64,000 bases of DNA from Enoplolaimus lenunculus (GCA_030248215.1 JASANG010000236.1:1-64000), one strand, 5' to 3'; counted from the stretch's first letter, positions 46,725-58,379 are shown. Notes: generated from the letters alone by a model not told the origin. Numbers and translations: made by a program.

Positions 46725-48289
46725 TATAGATGGGCACCGGATATCCGGCACGTTTCATTTCGAATACATATCCGGATATTTTTCATATCCGGATCCGAAA
46801 TGAAACGTGTATCTGGATATCCGGATATCCGCCGGACATCCGAAATGCTTTTGTCTAAAATCTTTTTTGTAATAATTTGCATGGTTTCATCACCAAAGTA
46901 GCTGGAGCTGACGAAAAAATTCTGTACCCAAACCTCAGTCAGAATATTAAACCACATTCTTGCATAATTGTTCCATGATGATTCAAAATTTTTAATCCCT
47001 AAGCCTAAGCAAGAATTGTAAAATACAAACCTCTACGGCCCTAAAAGTAACATGGGCCTGAGTTTCTGCAGAATTCAATATACGGCTGGATTTCACACAG
47101 GTCTAGCTTTATCCGTAATTCAATGCAACGCTAATTTACCTCTGAGATGTTTTAGCGGTTTTATTTAACACAAAGTTATTCTGAGTTAACACTTCGTGTA
47201 TCCGAGAATGATGATAGCAAGTTTACTGAGAACAGTATGATATAGACTACAGAAGAACACCGGATATCCGGTCCGGATAAGAAAAATGTCTAAGGACCCC
47301 TACCTTACAATTTGTCCCCACTCCCCACATACATGTTTTGTGATAAGATGATATGGCATTCATTACCTTACAATTTGTCCTCTCATCATAATACTTTCGT
47401 TATAAAATAGGATCCTACCTTATAATTTTCCCGCTAAGAAAATTTTTTGGAGAAAAATTGCGTTTCAAAATATTTATCATCCCGCCTATTCAGAAATTCC
47501 TGGATCCGCTGCTGAAAGCGCGACAGCAGTATAAGTAACATGGGCTGATATTTGTACGACTTAGCGTAAGTGTAATTTCAATCTGGTTCTTTGTTCTTGG
47601 AACTAAAACAGTACAAGTATATAGTTCGAGGTAAGTGAATTGAATGTGTATTTGACTTTATCAAAAGCTTTCGCCATAATTCAAGGTTATTAGGAACGTA
47701 CTTTGAAAACTTAGGTACGCTTCAAAGTTTTGAACTCACCTTTATTTGGTTTTGGAGTCATTTATGCGCTACAATTAGGAATAATTGACGTTTATGGACT
47801 CTTATTAGGGTTTAGGGACTCTATGCGCTTATGGACTCTTATTAGGGATATGGACTCCTATTGATTGGGACTCAAAATGGGTACCCCTCTTATTCGGGTC
47901 ACCATACAATACAGGCATAATAAATACCGATTTTTAGAATTGCATCTTTTATATGCTCATATCAATTTGCTTGAGGTTCAGGGTGCTTCCTTTAGAGCAA
48001 CAAGTTAAAACAAGTGCTTAAGAAACGAAAACTGAGGTTCGGAAACTCAAAAAACACAAAATCGAGTTTCGGATATCCGAAATAGAAAATTTCACTTCGG
48101 ATATTTGGATAAATATCCGGCAAGAATTGGCAGATGTGAAAAATATCCGATGCCCAACACTAATACAAATATATAAATATATAGATATATATTTATTTAT
48201 ATATTTTTGAGGCGGCCTGGAGGCCATCAAATATCCGGCAAGAATTGTCGGATATCCGGATATGAAAAATTATCCGATGCCCATCACTA
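46725..48289. mobile_element. hAT-like element with GGATATCC subterminal repeats
   Basis: This 1,565-bp element is flanked by a perfect 8-bp duplication GCTAATAG (46,717-46,724 and 48,290-48,297). The ends are TATAGATGGGCACCGGATAT and the complement of TAGTGATGGGCATCGGATAA. Subterminal words are ATCCGGATATCCGG. A second right-end-like sequence lies inside (about 48,110-48,165, with GATGCCCAACACTA). A GTAGTGACCC-type MITE half is nested at 47,650-47,907. It has no transposase frame. Confidence 0.88.
47650..47907. mobile_element. GTAGTGACCC-type MITE, right half, nested
   Basis: It matches the right half of the arm copies: GCGCTACAATTAGGAATA, GGACTCTTATTAGGG, TTGGGACTCAAAATGGG, ending CCTCTTATTCGGGTCACC. 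The left end is lost. It lies within the 46,725-48,289 element, so it inserted later or was carried along. Confidence 0.7.
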
Positions 48290-48664
48290 GCTAATAGGTT
48301 GTTGGCAATTTACAACATATAATTTTGAAACATTTATTTATTCAGAATTATAAAAAGGCTTAAAATGTATAAAACTGCGGATCTAAATGCCCATTATTTT
48401 GCGATTAACGCAGGCGAAATAAACTGCTTTATTACACAAACAGAATTCATTTTCCGATTTTCTATCTAATACCAATGATGTGCGTTCCGTAGTTTTTAGT
48501 CACCTCTCAAAACAGGTCTATGCTAAACTCAACATCGAGGCGTAATCCTTTGGGGTGTAGCCGCTATTGTTTCTCATCTGCCGAACGGGTAAATCTAAAG
48601 TGGCGCGAAATTAAGTATTTGAGCAATAAAGTTAATTTTAGCAAACCAGTAACGCGTTGTAAAT

Positions 48665-48961
48665 AGAATAGCCGTAAGATTGTTTTTAAGAAATCCGGAC
48701 AATGTGTTCTCAATATGGTACAACCAAAACTTATGGCCAAAAGGCCAGAACGATGCAATTTTTGACATAAGTTTGCAAAAGCTAAAAGCTTGTCGTATCT
48801 GCAATTTTTCTAATACTTTAGATTGCCCACGTATGCTTTCATGCGTCAATTGTAAAAATCTAATTCCTATTCGCTCGTATAACAGCATACAATACCTTAT
48901 ATGTTTAATGAAAAACAATAACAATCCCTTCCATCACAGTATGTTATCAGTTATCAAATAG
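48665..48961 (+). CDS. Possible exon with two CxxC pairs, unknown
   Basis: An open frame ending at a TAG (48,959-48,961) contains NPDNVFSIWYNQNLWP, then CRICNFSNTLDCP and CVNCKNLIPIRSY. The pattern C-x2-C ... C-x2-C over about 20 residues could bind zinc. A plausible acceptor (TTTTTAAG) lies just upstream of the NPD segment. I do not recognise a family, and the opposite strand is also open, so this is a tentative call. Confidence 0.3.
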   Translation, partial: RIAVRLFLRNPDNVFSIWYNQNLWPKGQNDAIFDISLQKLKACRICNFSNTLDCPRMLSCVNCKNLIPIRSYNSIQYLICLMKNNNNPFHHSMLSVIK

Positions 48962-49723
48962 CATTTAATACAGTAATATCGAACACCAAGTTAAATACAG
49001 ACAATAAAACAAGAACAAACGATCGTTCTTGCCTAATGTTCAGATGATTTGCTCGCCAGATAGTTTTAACCAGTTTACATTAATCAGCTTTTAATTGAGC
49101 TGTTAACCCTATTTTCCACCAAAGTTACCTTATAATAGGTGTCGCAAGAAAAACACCCTCATTCATTTCCAAGTGTAGCAATTCAGGACTTTAAACTCCT
49201 TAAAGATCTAGAATCACAAATGCACGTTCAGACCCAGCATAAGTATTATCGGTTCTTCAAAACTACATCACTTAAAATTGAAAATACTGATTAAAGAACC
49301 ACTGCAATACGGGTACTGGAAAGCTTAAGGAACTACGCTAAGACAAAAAACTATGCCTATCACGTATATATTTTCAGGTATTTCGTCTACTTATTCAACA
49401 CGAGCTCCAACTTCCAACTATGTTATGATACAAAAAATAAATAACATCTGACACCGCTATGATACACAATAATATAGAATATTAACAGTATATATTATAA
49501 TAAACAAAAAGAAAATAAGCCAACAAAAATGCATTCATAAGATTAAAGATTTATAAATGTTTATTTCGTATCGCATATGTGGGCTCAACAAAACGCAATG
49601 TAAGGAATAAACGCGTCCAAACCAGAACCTAACAGAATGTGCTTCAAGCTTAGCAAAAATATTATGCAAGAAGCATAAATGACGATATAAAACGCTGGAT
49701 AGCTTGCAAATCTTTAAATATAT

Positions 49724-50076
49724 CAGGGCTCGACCGGGTATCCTGTTCCGGTTTATATCCGGAAAAAACTGATATTCGTATCCGGAACAAACATACCGGA
49801 TATTTACGATTGTGGTCCCAAATACCATAAAGCTGCTTTTGACAGAAAATCATATTCAACGTCTTGCTGCGATTACTTTTCCGGGCAAGTAAAGCTGTGA
49901 ATTTTCAAAAAATGCAAGCTTACTATTAATTTTAATTCAGTAACCATACGTTTGCGCGACTCAATTACGTTCAACAGTGCTCATATTTACATGCTATATC
50001 CGATTAATATACGGTTTCGTTAAAAATTCAACATTTGGCTCCGGCACCCAGTAAATTAATATCCGGTCGCACCCTG
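49724..50076. mobile_element. hAT-like MITE, CAGGGCTCGACCGG family
   Basis: This 353-bp element starts CAGGGCTCGACCGGGTATCC and ends ATATCCGGTCGCACCCTG, flanked by AAATATAT and ATATATAT (7 of 8 match). Interior words are TATCCGGA and GGCTCCGG. It is non-coding. Confidence 0.8.
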
Positions 50077-50226
50077 ATATATATCAGTGTGTTGGTTAGA
50101 GTCAAGGTTTTTTATATACTCACTCAACATTTGGAGCCGGCACCCAGTAAATTAATATCCGGTCGCACCCTGATATATATCAGTATCAGTGTGTTGGTTA
50201 GAGTCAAGGTTTTTTATATACTCACC
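50029..50226. repeat. 96-bp tandem duplication over a MITE right end
   Basis: A unit beginning CAACATTTGGCTCCGGCACC at 50,029 recurs at 50,125 (CAACATTTGGAGCCGGCACC), followed by the same terminus CGCACCCTG and the same host flank ending TTTTTATATACTCAC. The duplication therefore spans element end plus flank and happened after insertion. Confidence 0.85.
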
Positions 50227-50753
50227 CAGCAGATATCATAGTAACCAAATCATTTTAGACTAACTGATAAAATACGACAAGGCTTTGAACACCATCGAGA
50301 CACTACGTTGATTGTGCTGAAAACTAAAGATGAAAAAATTAAGACTATCTGCAGTGATTACTTGAACACAGAAAAGCAAAAATAACCAAAATTGTTCTTA
50401 ACCATGCAAACAAACCATTTCTAACCAGCAAAAATTGACAAGCAATTTGAAATGTCAACCTTTTAAATTCAGTTCCGATAGAAGCAGAATCAGTTGGCCC
50501 AAGGTTGTCGAGTTAAATCTGTTTGGTCTTGTAAACAATAAATTTAAAATTTAAGTTGATATATAGAGGTTTAGTTCTTCTTGGAGAGCTACACTACATC
50601 TTATTTTCGAAGTTCTACCGATGAATGATTGATAAGCACCGCACAGAATCCTGATTGGGTACATAACACAGCAGTATTAGGTTTTTATACAAGTACACAA
50701 AAATAGTATAAACATTGAACCCACCCAGAATGCTGAAGCCACAGAGCATGAAA

Positions 50754-51810
50754 CTACGTTTTTTTCTTTTGTTTTCGTTCTTCTTTCGCTTTCCGTTTCT
50801 GTTCTTTTTGCTGCTCTTTGCTTTTTACACTAGACCAAAGTCGATATGAAACGAACACTAAAAGTGTAAAAGGCTAACCATAAATTTGTAAGACACAGTA
50901 CAAAAACATAAAAACACACGTAAAATGTCACCAAGTATTCACGTCTTAAATAAACGCGTATATAACCGTGTACTTTTGCAGTGTACCTACTATATACTTA
51001 CAGTGTTAGTTTAATTATTCACAATTTGTTCAATTTGTACCAAATTCTATTAGCTCTCCCAAATGTTATGTATTTAAGCATACTCGCTTATTGTAATATT
51101 AGTCGGCATCATCTGCTTACAAGGCCGTTTGGGTTCTAAAATGTGCTACGCAGAACTAAACAAAAATTCAGCTATCTGTCCGAACTGTATATATAGCTGT
51201 GCATGTATATACTATATACCTGAGTACCAGGGTGCAACCGGAATTCCGGTTCCGGCATTTTTTCACCTTCCGGTTCCGGTTCCGGTAAATTTTTACCGGA
51301 TTTAAAAATTCCGGTATTATAATTTGGCCGTTTTCTTAACTTTGCTAATTTTTAAGAATCTCTTTTGAAAGCCACTTGTACTCCGAATATAAGCCATTGA
51401 TGGTGGATTTCACTTCAGTCGATGATGAAAATGTAAAATATAACAGATAAAATAAATACCTATGTTCGACTAAGGTTGTTTCACAAATACGTAATAGAGC
51501 AAAAAATACGATTAAAATGAAATTTTTGGTGAAATGCATTTTTCACTTTCCGGTTCCGGTTCCGGTAAAATTTTCAAATTCCGGTTCCGGTTCCGGTAAA
51601 TTGTAATTCCGGTTGCACCCTGCTGAGTACATATTAACACAAAGCTATCAAAAACCACTCACTGCCAGGAAATCTACCATTGCACTCCAGCTACAATTCT
51701 TTAAAAACAAACTTACCAACGATAGAAACTACTAAAAGAATAGGAATGATAAAAATATAGTTGTCGAAAGTGTGTTGCATCGGACCACCTTGTCCTGCAA
51801 GGTCCACCAT
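50754..51810 (-). CDS. Small single-pass membrane protein, partial gene model
   Basis: Exon 1 (51,810-51,717) starts MVDLAGQGGPMQHTFDNY and enters a hydrophobic segment IFIIPILLVVSIV, ending at a strong G|GTAAGT donor in phase 1. A last exon (50,829-50,754) after the acceptor GGTCTAG encodes VKSKEQQKEQKRKAKEERKQ then KKKT-TAG, a highly charged tail. The phases require one more exon of 3n+1 nt between them, which I could not locate. The overall plan (short N-terminus, one membrane helix, Lys/Arg/Glu-rich tail) resembles small integral membrane proteins such as SMIM15. That is a resemblance of layout, not a demonstrated homology. A hAT-like MITE (51,228-51,622) lies in the intron. Confidence 0.5.
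51228..51622. mobile_element. hAT-like MITE, CAGGGTGCAAC family, intact ends
   Basis: This 395-bp element starts CAGGGTGCAACCGGAATTCC and ends GGTTGCACCCTG. A perfect 8-bp target duplication CTGAGTAC flanks it (51,220-51,227 and 51,623-51,630). Subterminal TTCCGGTTCCGG tandem words fill about 70 bp at each side. It has no transposase frame. Confidence 0.93.
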
Positions 51811-52119
51811 TATGGCTTGCTGTTACTAAGCTGCCGAACTGCTTAAAACGCAATCGACACTATAATAAATACTGTCTTACTGAAAAGTTAAAATATGTCG
51901 GCAAACACAATCGGTAAACACCAAGTTTGTAATGAACAGTAATACCTAATCTAGAAATATAAGTTACGTTCTAAAACCCGCTTAAAAGTTTATGAACCGC
52001 ATCATATAGTACTCGCGGCTGCTGGATACAGAATTTCAATTTAAAACCAAATTATCATAGTTTAATTACGTTTTATAAGCAGAATAAAGCCGCGCCGGGT
52101 CCTAAACATGCTTAATGCC

Positions 52120-52835
52120 CTATTCGCACGTGCAACCTTTTGTAGCAAAAACTTGCACGTGCAAGGTTGGTATCAAAACCGCTACAGTTGCACACTATTC
52201 GCTGGAATTCGCGCAACTAAACTTCATTCGCTTGTGTGAACACAGTTGCAAGTCGCATAAACCTCTTGCATCTGCATTTTGATTGACCAATCAGAAGACA
52301 TGTTTGCGAGCGCTTCTATATTATCATATTCAGACAACTTGAATTCATTCAAGAAGCTTGAATTAATTCAAATATCAGGCTTGTTTGAAATTTCGTAGTT
52401 TATGGCGAGTTCAACTGGACTAGTTTTGCATCTACTGAGTATAAAACAGAAATTGTAGATTTTGAACGCGGTTTCAAGTCAAGAAATTTCGAGTAAAACG
52501 CGCAAAAATGTTTCTAATAGCTGAGTTTTGCAGCAACAAGTTTTTTCTAAAATTCATTCGAAGAACTTGCAGCTGCAATATATTGATGATGAATATACGC
52601 CCAAAATTAATTCAGAGGTATGAATTGCCTAGCAAGTTGAATTAATTCAACATCATTGGATGAACTGATAATCTATAGCTCATGCTTGATATTTGCGTGT
52701 TCCAGTCGTCTGCAAATTATTCATATAAGTTCATATCAAGATTCAAAAATTAATGCTTTCTTGCAATTACTAGCAGCTGTAAGCAACTCGTGTAAGCTGC
52801 AGCAGTAACATTTGCAAAAAATTTGCAACTGTAAA
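52120..52835. repeat. TTGCA-motif-rich, element-like region
   Basis: Words GCACGTGCAA, AGTTGCA, TTGCAACTG and GCTGCAGCAG recur at both ends, and TTGAATTAATTCAA palindromes lie in the middle (52,340-52,660). This looks like another short DNA element with motif-rich ends. I cannot fix its termini. Confidence 0.4.
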
Positions 52836-53039
52836 CAGCCAATGGCAGGTCCATGGGGGCCACACCGGCCGTAGCCCTCCCAACAGGAATTTAGCAAAAT
52901 TTGTTTTGTGAACCGGTACGGATACGGCGATTGGTCTTAAAGCGTTTGACTTTGACAATCGCGCAAAGGTGAGTACACCTGCATCTTCAGCCTCACAGAA
53001 AAATATCGAAGCCAAGTCACTGAATTATTTGACGTGTTG

Positions 53040-54430
53040 AGGATAAAAAGTACCCGGGCAACAATGTCAGCGTATTTGTTGTCGGTAATAAAGTTCCTGC
53101 ACCGGCCAACTGCACCCCGATGTCCGAACATAAAAACTACCCGGGCAACAGTGTCAGTAGGGATCGACCGGATCCGAGATCCGGATCTCTGCAATTTTTA
53201 AGATCCAGATCCGGTAAAACAAACTACCGGATCTCCGGATCCGAAATTTGATATACAAACAAAAACATACCAAAATTGGTGTATGCATTTCAACTATGCG
53301 TACGTAATCGAATAAGCACTGTGTGAGCATTAATGCTTTGTTGGAATGTCTATATATACGTAATAGCTATGTAACAAATTGAATATAAAAGTGTATGTAT
53401 TTGCAAGTTTCATAGCTAGTGATACAAACTACTTGGCAAATACTTATACTTATATATACTTAAAAGTGCAGTGAAATTTAGCAAAACAGTGAATATTCTA
53501 GAACAAATGGTTGTAGCAGTAGTACAAACATATTTCTAAGCGTGAGGCTAAAATTCACCAGAAAATACGTGATTGCAATAAGTGCAGTAATTATTAATCA
53601 GAAACATATTTTCAGGAATAAGTTTCAAAGTTAACACCTTAATTACATATACGTGGAGACCAGTGTTGTTGCGGAAGAGGAACAAATATAAAAACTTTAC
53701 TTTAAAGACTTCTTTTAGTCGGTGTAAGTTTTGTTGACTAATTTTGCGAAAGAATCAGTTGAACTTTTTCTATTTTATACACCTTATGTATGAAAAATTA
53801 TCCAGCTAGTAAGATCCGGATCCGAGCCGGATCTGAATTTTAAGATCCGGATTCGGATCCGGTAAATGCAAAATTTTGGATCCGGTCGTTCCCTAAGAGT
53901 GTCAGCGTGTTTGTTGTTGGTAATAAAGTGCATGCACTGGTTAATTGCACCCCGATGTCCGACCATGACATTGCACATGCAGTTTGGAATCGAGACTTAG
54001 CTTTGGAAGCCAGCAGCGCCGATGAAATATGGAAATAAATGCCGCCGACGCGGAAACCGTTGTATAGCGACGAGTGGAAGTGTGTCTTCGGTAAATCGGC
54101 GGCCTCGCCGTCTAAACGGCCGTCTCCGTCAATATCCAGGACGCAGCAGCCAAAAGGGAAGTGTGATAAAGCATCGAGGTTTAGACATGGTGCTATATCC
54201 TTGGACGCTGGATCTGACGGTTCCTCTGACGATGACGCATGACGACGATGACACAAGTTCAACTGTCCGGCGAAACCCACGAGTCTGACAGTCTTCGCCT
54301 TATGGGGCAGCCCACTACTCGCGGCAACTTTCCTCGGCCTGGAGACGACGAACCACGACTGAATGGCTCCTTTGGCTACTACAACAACAACAACAACGAT
54401 GACACAACATCTAAGAAGAAGGGCAAATGA
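53040..54430 (+). pseudogene. Coding-like fragment of unknown family, split by a transposon
   Basis: Plus-strand stretches read like protein: NCTPMSDHDIAHAVWNRDLA just before 54,010, then a Ser/Pro/Lys-rich segment from 54,039 (MPPTRKPLYSDEWKCVFGKS) ending in an acidic tail, and an Asn-rich stretch near 54,380. A first diverged copy of the NCTPMS segment lies at about 53,055-53,145, so part of it is tandemly duplicated. A hAT-like element (53,158-53,895) sits in the second copy. The frame as a whole is not intact. I do not know whether it comes from a host gene or a mobile element, and I do not attempt to restore it. Confidence 0.4.
53158..53895. mobile_element. hAT-like element with GGATCC subterminal repeats
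   Basis: It starts TAGGGATCGACCGGATCC and ends GGATCCGGTCGTTCCCTA, with CCGGATC/GATCCGG words at both sides. AGTGTCAG lies directly before the left end and two bases after the right end, an 8-bp duplication with slight slippage. It is about 738 bp and non-coding. Confidence 0.82.
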
Positions 54431-54439
54431 CTTGTCCGT

Positions 54440-55390
54440 GTCAAGCTATTTCCGAAGAAAACTTCGGCGAGGCAAAAGCTTCACAATGAACGAGCTTAAC
54501 AAGTCATCGTATTGCGCATAAGAATCGATCTAGTGCCAGTTACAATGACACAACCATTTGTCAAGACGACTGCGACAACAGCTTCGGACACGGGTAGCGT
54601 CTTGTCGACAGGTTTGGTCTCGAAGCTGTGTTTTACGTATATGTTTGGTAGTGGAAGCCAACGGATAAAATAGGGCGGCTGTAAGCGGTACCTGCCCCCT
54701 GCCGCTGCTCCCTCCCCGGTCGTGACACAAGATATATTAACTTAGTTTCAATCTAATTTAGTTGTATAAGAACTGAGGCGTATTTCGCATTTGTGTTGCT
54801 CTGTAATTTGTTACTTGAATTAGTATTCATTTATTATTAGTTTCATAACGTTTTAAGTTCTTAATAAAATTCTAACCAGCTTAATTTATTAATAGCCAGT
54901 TCGACGGGCTTCAAACTCTGAAATCGGCGGATCTGCAGGTTAAGAACAGAAATTGGTGAACTCGCCAGGTCCTCATGTCTCTATAAATCTACCCTTTCTT
55001 ATTTGAGAATTTTACACGCGATGCTCGCGGTTGTGATTCATTTTAAACATGGGTTCAATTTCTAGATCCACTATTTTGCAACTTTCGTGTGAAACTGTTT
55101 TTTTGGAAGTGTCTTCACAGATATCAAACACGAGGGTGAGCTCCGACAAACTTAGAGTAAACACCGAAAAATTATGGATACACCTCTACGTTGGGTTCCC
55201 CCATCTTGGAGTTTTGTGTGAAGCCCGATCACTGTCTGCTCCGACTCTGGGGTTACTTTTTCACAAAGCAAAACTAACGATATATCGTCTACGCACATCT
55301 AAATTTTTGCTGACAACGTTTCTTATACATGAGGGGTTACGCTGTTTTGTTTCTGATTAATCTCAGTTGAACTGCCGTATTCTTTCAGCC
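54440..55390. other. Stretch without recognised features
   Basis: A 103-codon plus-strand frame (55,049-55,360) lacks any motif or splice context that I recognise. I do not call it a gene. Confidence 0.4.
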
Positions 55391-55399
55391 AATTTTATA

Positions 55400-55910
55400 G
55401 CAATTGTGAGTATGTGCGGTGTAGCTTGTGTATGTGCAGATTGTGTAATGTTAAGACACATACATACTTGTGCACGTATAGCACCAGAGGAAATTATATC
55501 GGTCGAGTGGTGTAATGGGTAGCGCACTTGACTCGCGAACGAGAGGTCCGAGGTTCGATTCCCGGCGTGGTCATCTGTGGGAGAAATTAAGGGGAAAACC
55601 ATGTATATTCACAGTACTTCGAGGAAAGGGGTCGTCCCGACCGTGCAGTTCTGTAATGAAGGTCCCACCGAGGCGGGCGCTGTAAATTGCAGGCCCATGG
55701 ATTTGGAGAAGTTTGGATTCGCGGTCCGGGGGAACCGCCTGAAGAAGGGGAAATGTGAGTATACGCGGTGTAGCCTGTGTATGTTCAGTGTGTATGTTAA
55801 GACACATACCCGCACATGCCTAGCACCAGAGAAAATTATGACATCGGCCGAGTGGTGTAATGGGTAGCGCGCTTGACTCGCGAGCGAGGGGTCCGGGGAG
55901 TGACATGTTG
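55400..55910 (+). repeat. Two tandem tRNA-derived SINE units
   Basis: tRNA-like heads at about 55,501-55,574 and 55,848-55,900 share GAGTGGTGTAATGGGTAGCG and the CTTGACTCGCGA anticodon arm. The first keeps the B-box GGTTCGATTCC. The second is cut off at GGTCCGGGG, right before a hAT-like right end. Each head is preceded by TGTTAAGACACATAC and by a CACCAGA..AAATTAT stretch, as at 35.1 kb. The GGGGTCGTCCCGACCGTGC tail follows the first. Confidence 0.8.
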
Positions 55911-55945
55911 ACCGCCATTTTGAGATCCTGGATTCGCCACTATAA
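55908..55945. mobile_element. Right end of a CARTGGCG-type hAT-like element
   Basis: CATTTTGAGATCCTGGATTC then GCCACT matches the right end of the element at 28,771-29,143. The rest of the element is absent. The SINE unit is truncated here. Confidence 0.6.
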
Positions 55946-56084
55946 GCAGTGCCAATGCTTTGCTTTACTGCCGGATGCATGCAGTTCGTAGATGTACCTA
56001 GCTATGTTATTAAAGTTTGACTATTTTAAAATTAATAATATTTGAGTTTTCGTCTATTGCTATCCCTTTCTCGGCCCATGTTAT

Positions 56085-56250
56085 AGTGAGTGCCGTCACG
56101 CTGTCTCGGGACAGCGGGAATGGCGGAGACATGTAAGACAGCGGCGACAACTGAAATAGCGGAGCCAGCGTGGACAGCTGGGGCAGCGGAGACAGTGGGG
56201 AGAGCTGGGACAGCTGAGACAGTGGGACAGCCGGGACGGCACATGCTACT
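56085..56250 (-). mobile_element. Short element with GTCCCGCTGTCCC words
   Basis: It starts AGTGAGTGCCGTCACGCTGT and ends GACAGCCGGGACGGCAC, so the two ends face each other. Between them are AGCTGGGACAGCGG-like words, the inverse of the large minisatellite at 58.4-59.3 kb. Confidence 0.5.
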
Positions 56251-57819
56251 TTCAGAGACGTCCCGTTTTCTCGCGGGACTGCAATACGCCGGAGAGCAGC
56301 ATTTGCTACTCATGTTTGTGAATACGCGAAGATTATTAAAATTTGTTGTGGTGGTAATTACTTTTGGTTGGTTAGCATGATCGCTTAGTGCGTGCTGTTT
56401 GGGGGACAGTAGCTCCCCGTCGTGCGCATTGCTTTGGGTCCGTTGAAGTGCGAGGGTGCAGCGGGGTGCACCCTCTGACTAAAATGAATCTCAACAAAGA
56501 TTATTGTTGTCCCCTTGTTTCTGTATTTCCTTCGAAAATATACAGCTCCCCCATTTTTCCGTTTCACAAAAAAGCGTATTGCTATGGTTCATCCACGTTA
56601 AATACACGCACATTTATTAAATGTCCCTCCTTCGGGTGCCCGCGTTGTCGCTACTCACTCTTCTTATACACTTTCTATGTCAATATGTCATTGCTTGAGA
56701 GACAATAAATATACTCTAGGCATAAATATTTACTTTTCCTAACAATCAGGGACTGTTATTGTCCATAGTCCATAGGAAGGGACTCAACTTTATGCGTTGA
56801 ATGATGCATTTGAACATGTGTGCACAGCGTGTGTTTATAAGTGTATACGCGTGTACTAACGTAATGTCCTGACATCTTAGACAAAATGTATTTGAACCCA
56901 GTCCGTTCAGACGGAATCTAGACAATTAATCTAAGTAAAGCTATGAAACTGTATCTTAACTCCAGCTAGGATGTATATTTTGATGCTGTTCCAAATGGGG
57001 TGGGTGGAACATTTAATACATCTACGTGTGAATTTTAACGTGATGACAAATTACAAGGGCGTCCACATTTGAGGCATTGGAGGGCTGGTCCTCCAGCTTT
57101 GGCGGCGCCATTCCCAAATAGATTCGAGCCATACATCTGAGAATCCAGCCTGGGGGTGTAGAAAGCCAATATTATGAGCGTTTAAAATGCTGTTGCTATA
57201 TAATGTTCTAAATGTCGCTGTTGCATGTTTGTTCCGAGCTTAATTTATACTTTGCGCAATCGACAACGATTCATTTATATTTTTTCGTCAAGTCTTAAAC
57301 AGAGATTTACTTTTAATTTTAATGTAACTATAGGATTTAATTCCGAACAGCCGTCTACTCTAGTACCTAAGTTATATGTAAAATTCGGCTTGTCAAAGTT
57401 TGTGGCGCATGTTTACGCTGAGGGCCGTCCCGCTGTCCCGGGACAACAAACAGGCTGCTTTAATGTGTTTGTGCATATTTACATATATTTATATTTTTAT
57501 ATGGCTATGTCAAATCTTTGTTTTAAAATTTATAAATATGTATTTTTGAGATGGCCTGGAGGCCGTCTCTGTTAAAATCAGTTGATGTTTCGGGGTGTAA
57601 ATTTTACCAAATTTGTAAAATGGAAAAAATACTGATTCCCACTTTTTAATAAAGTTTCGGTTTTCTGGGGTAAATAAAACCTGTAAAAATTATGCTTTCA
57701 ACAATATGAAAAAGAACTGAATTTTACCGCGGAATCGTTCACAAGTGACCCCTTGAATTTGCCCTATTTGCCCCCCCCCCCCTGATATCGAAAAACCTAT
57801 TTTTGATCCTGACGTGCAA

Positions 57820-58340
57820 ATTTAGGTGCAGGCTAGGCTTTAGGCTATCTTACGACTTCGGGTAAGCCTAAAACTTAGGTTTAGGCTTAGCCTTAGGTTT
57901 AGTCTTAGGCTCTGGCTTAGGTTTAATAGGCTTGGGCTCAGGCTTAGGTTTAATAAGCTTAGGCTTCGGCTTAGGCTTAGGCTATGGCTTAGGCTAAGGC
58001 TTAGGCTTAGGCTTAAACTTACGCTAAGGCTTAGGCTTAGGCTTACGCTAAGGCTTAGGCTTAGGCTTTAACGCTAAGGCTTAGGCTTAGGCTATGGCTA
58101 GGGCTTAGGCTAGGGCTTAGGCTAGGGCTTAGGCTTAGGCTAGGGCTTAGGCTATGGCTTAGGCTAAGGCTTAGGCTTGGGCTTTGGCTTTACGCTAAGG
58201 CTTAGGCTTAGGCTATGGCTTGGGCTTAGGCTTAGGCTTAGGCTTAGGTTTTGCCTTTGGTTCAGGTTCAGGCTTCAAAGCTTTGGCTATACCTAGGTCA
58301 TAGGTTTAGGCTTGTCCTAGGCGTAGGCTTACGTTTTGGT
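57820..58340 (+). repeat. TTAGGC-rich (telomere-like) block
   Basis: More than 40 TTAGGC-like hexamers in the plus orientation include GGCTTAGGCTTAGGCT runs and variants GCTAAGGC and GCTATGGC. It is less regular than a real telomere tract, with higher-order units around GGCTTAGGCTTACGCTAA. Confidence 0.9.
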
Positions 58341-58379
58341 TTATGTTTGGGCTTTACGACTTGGGTTTATATTTAGCCA

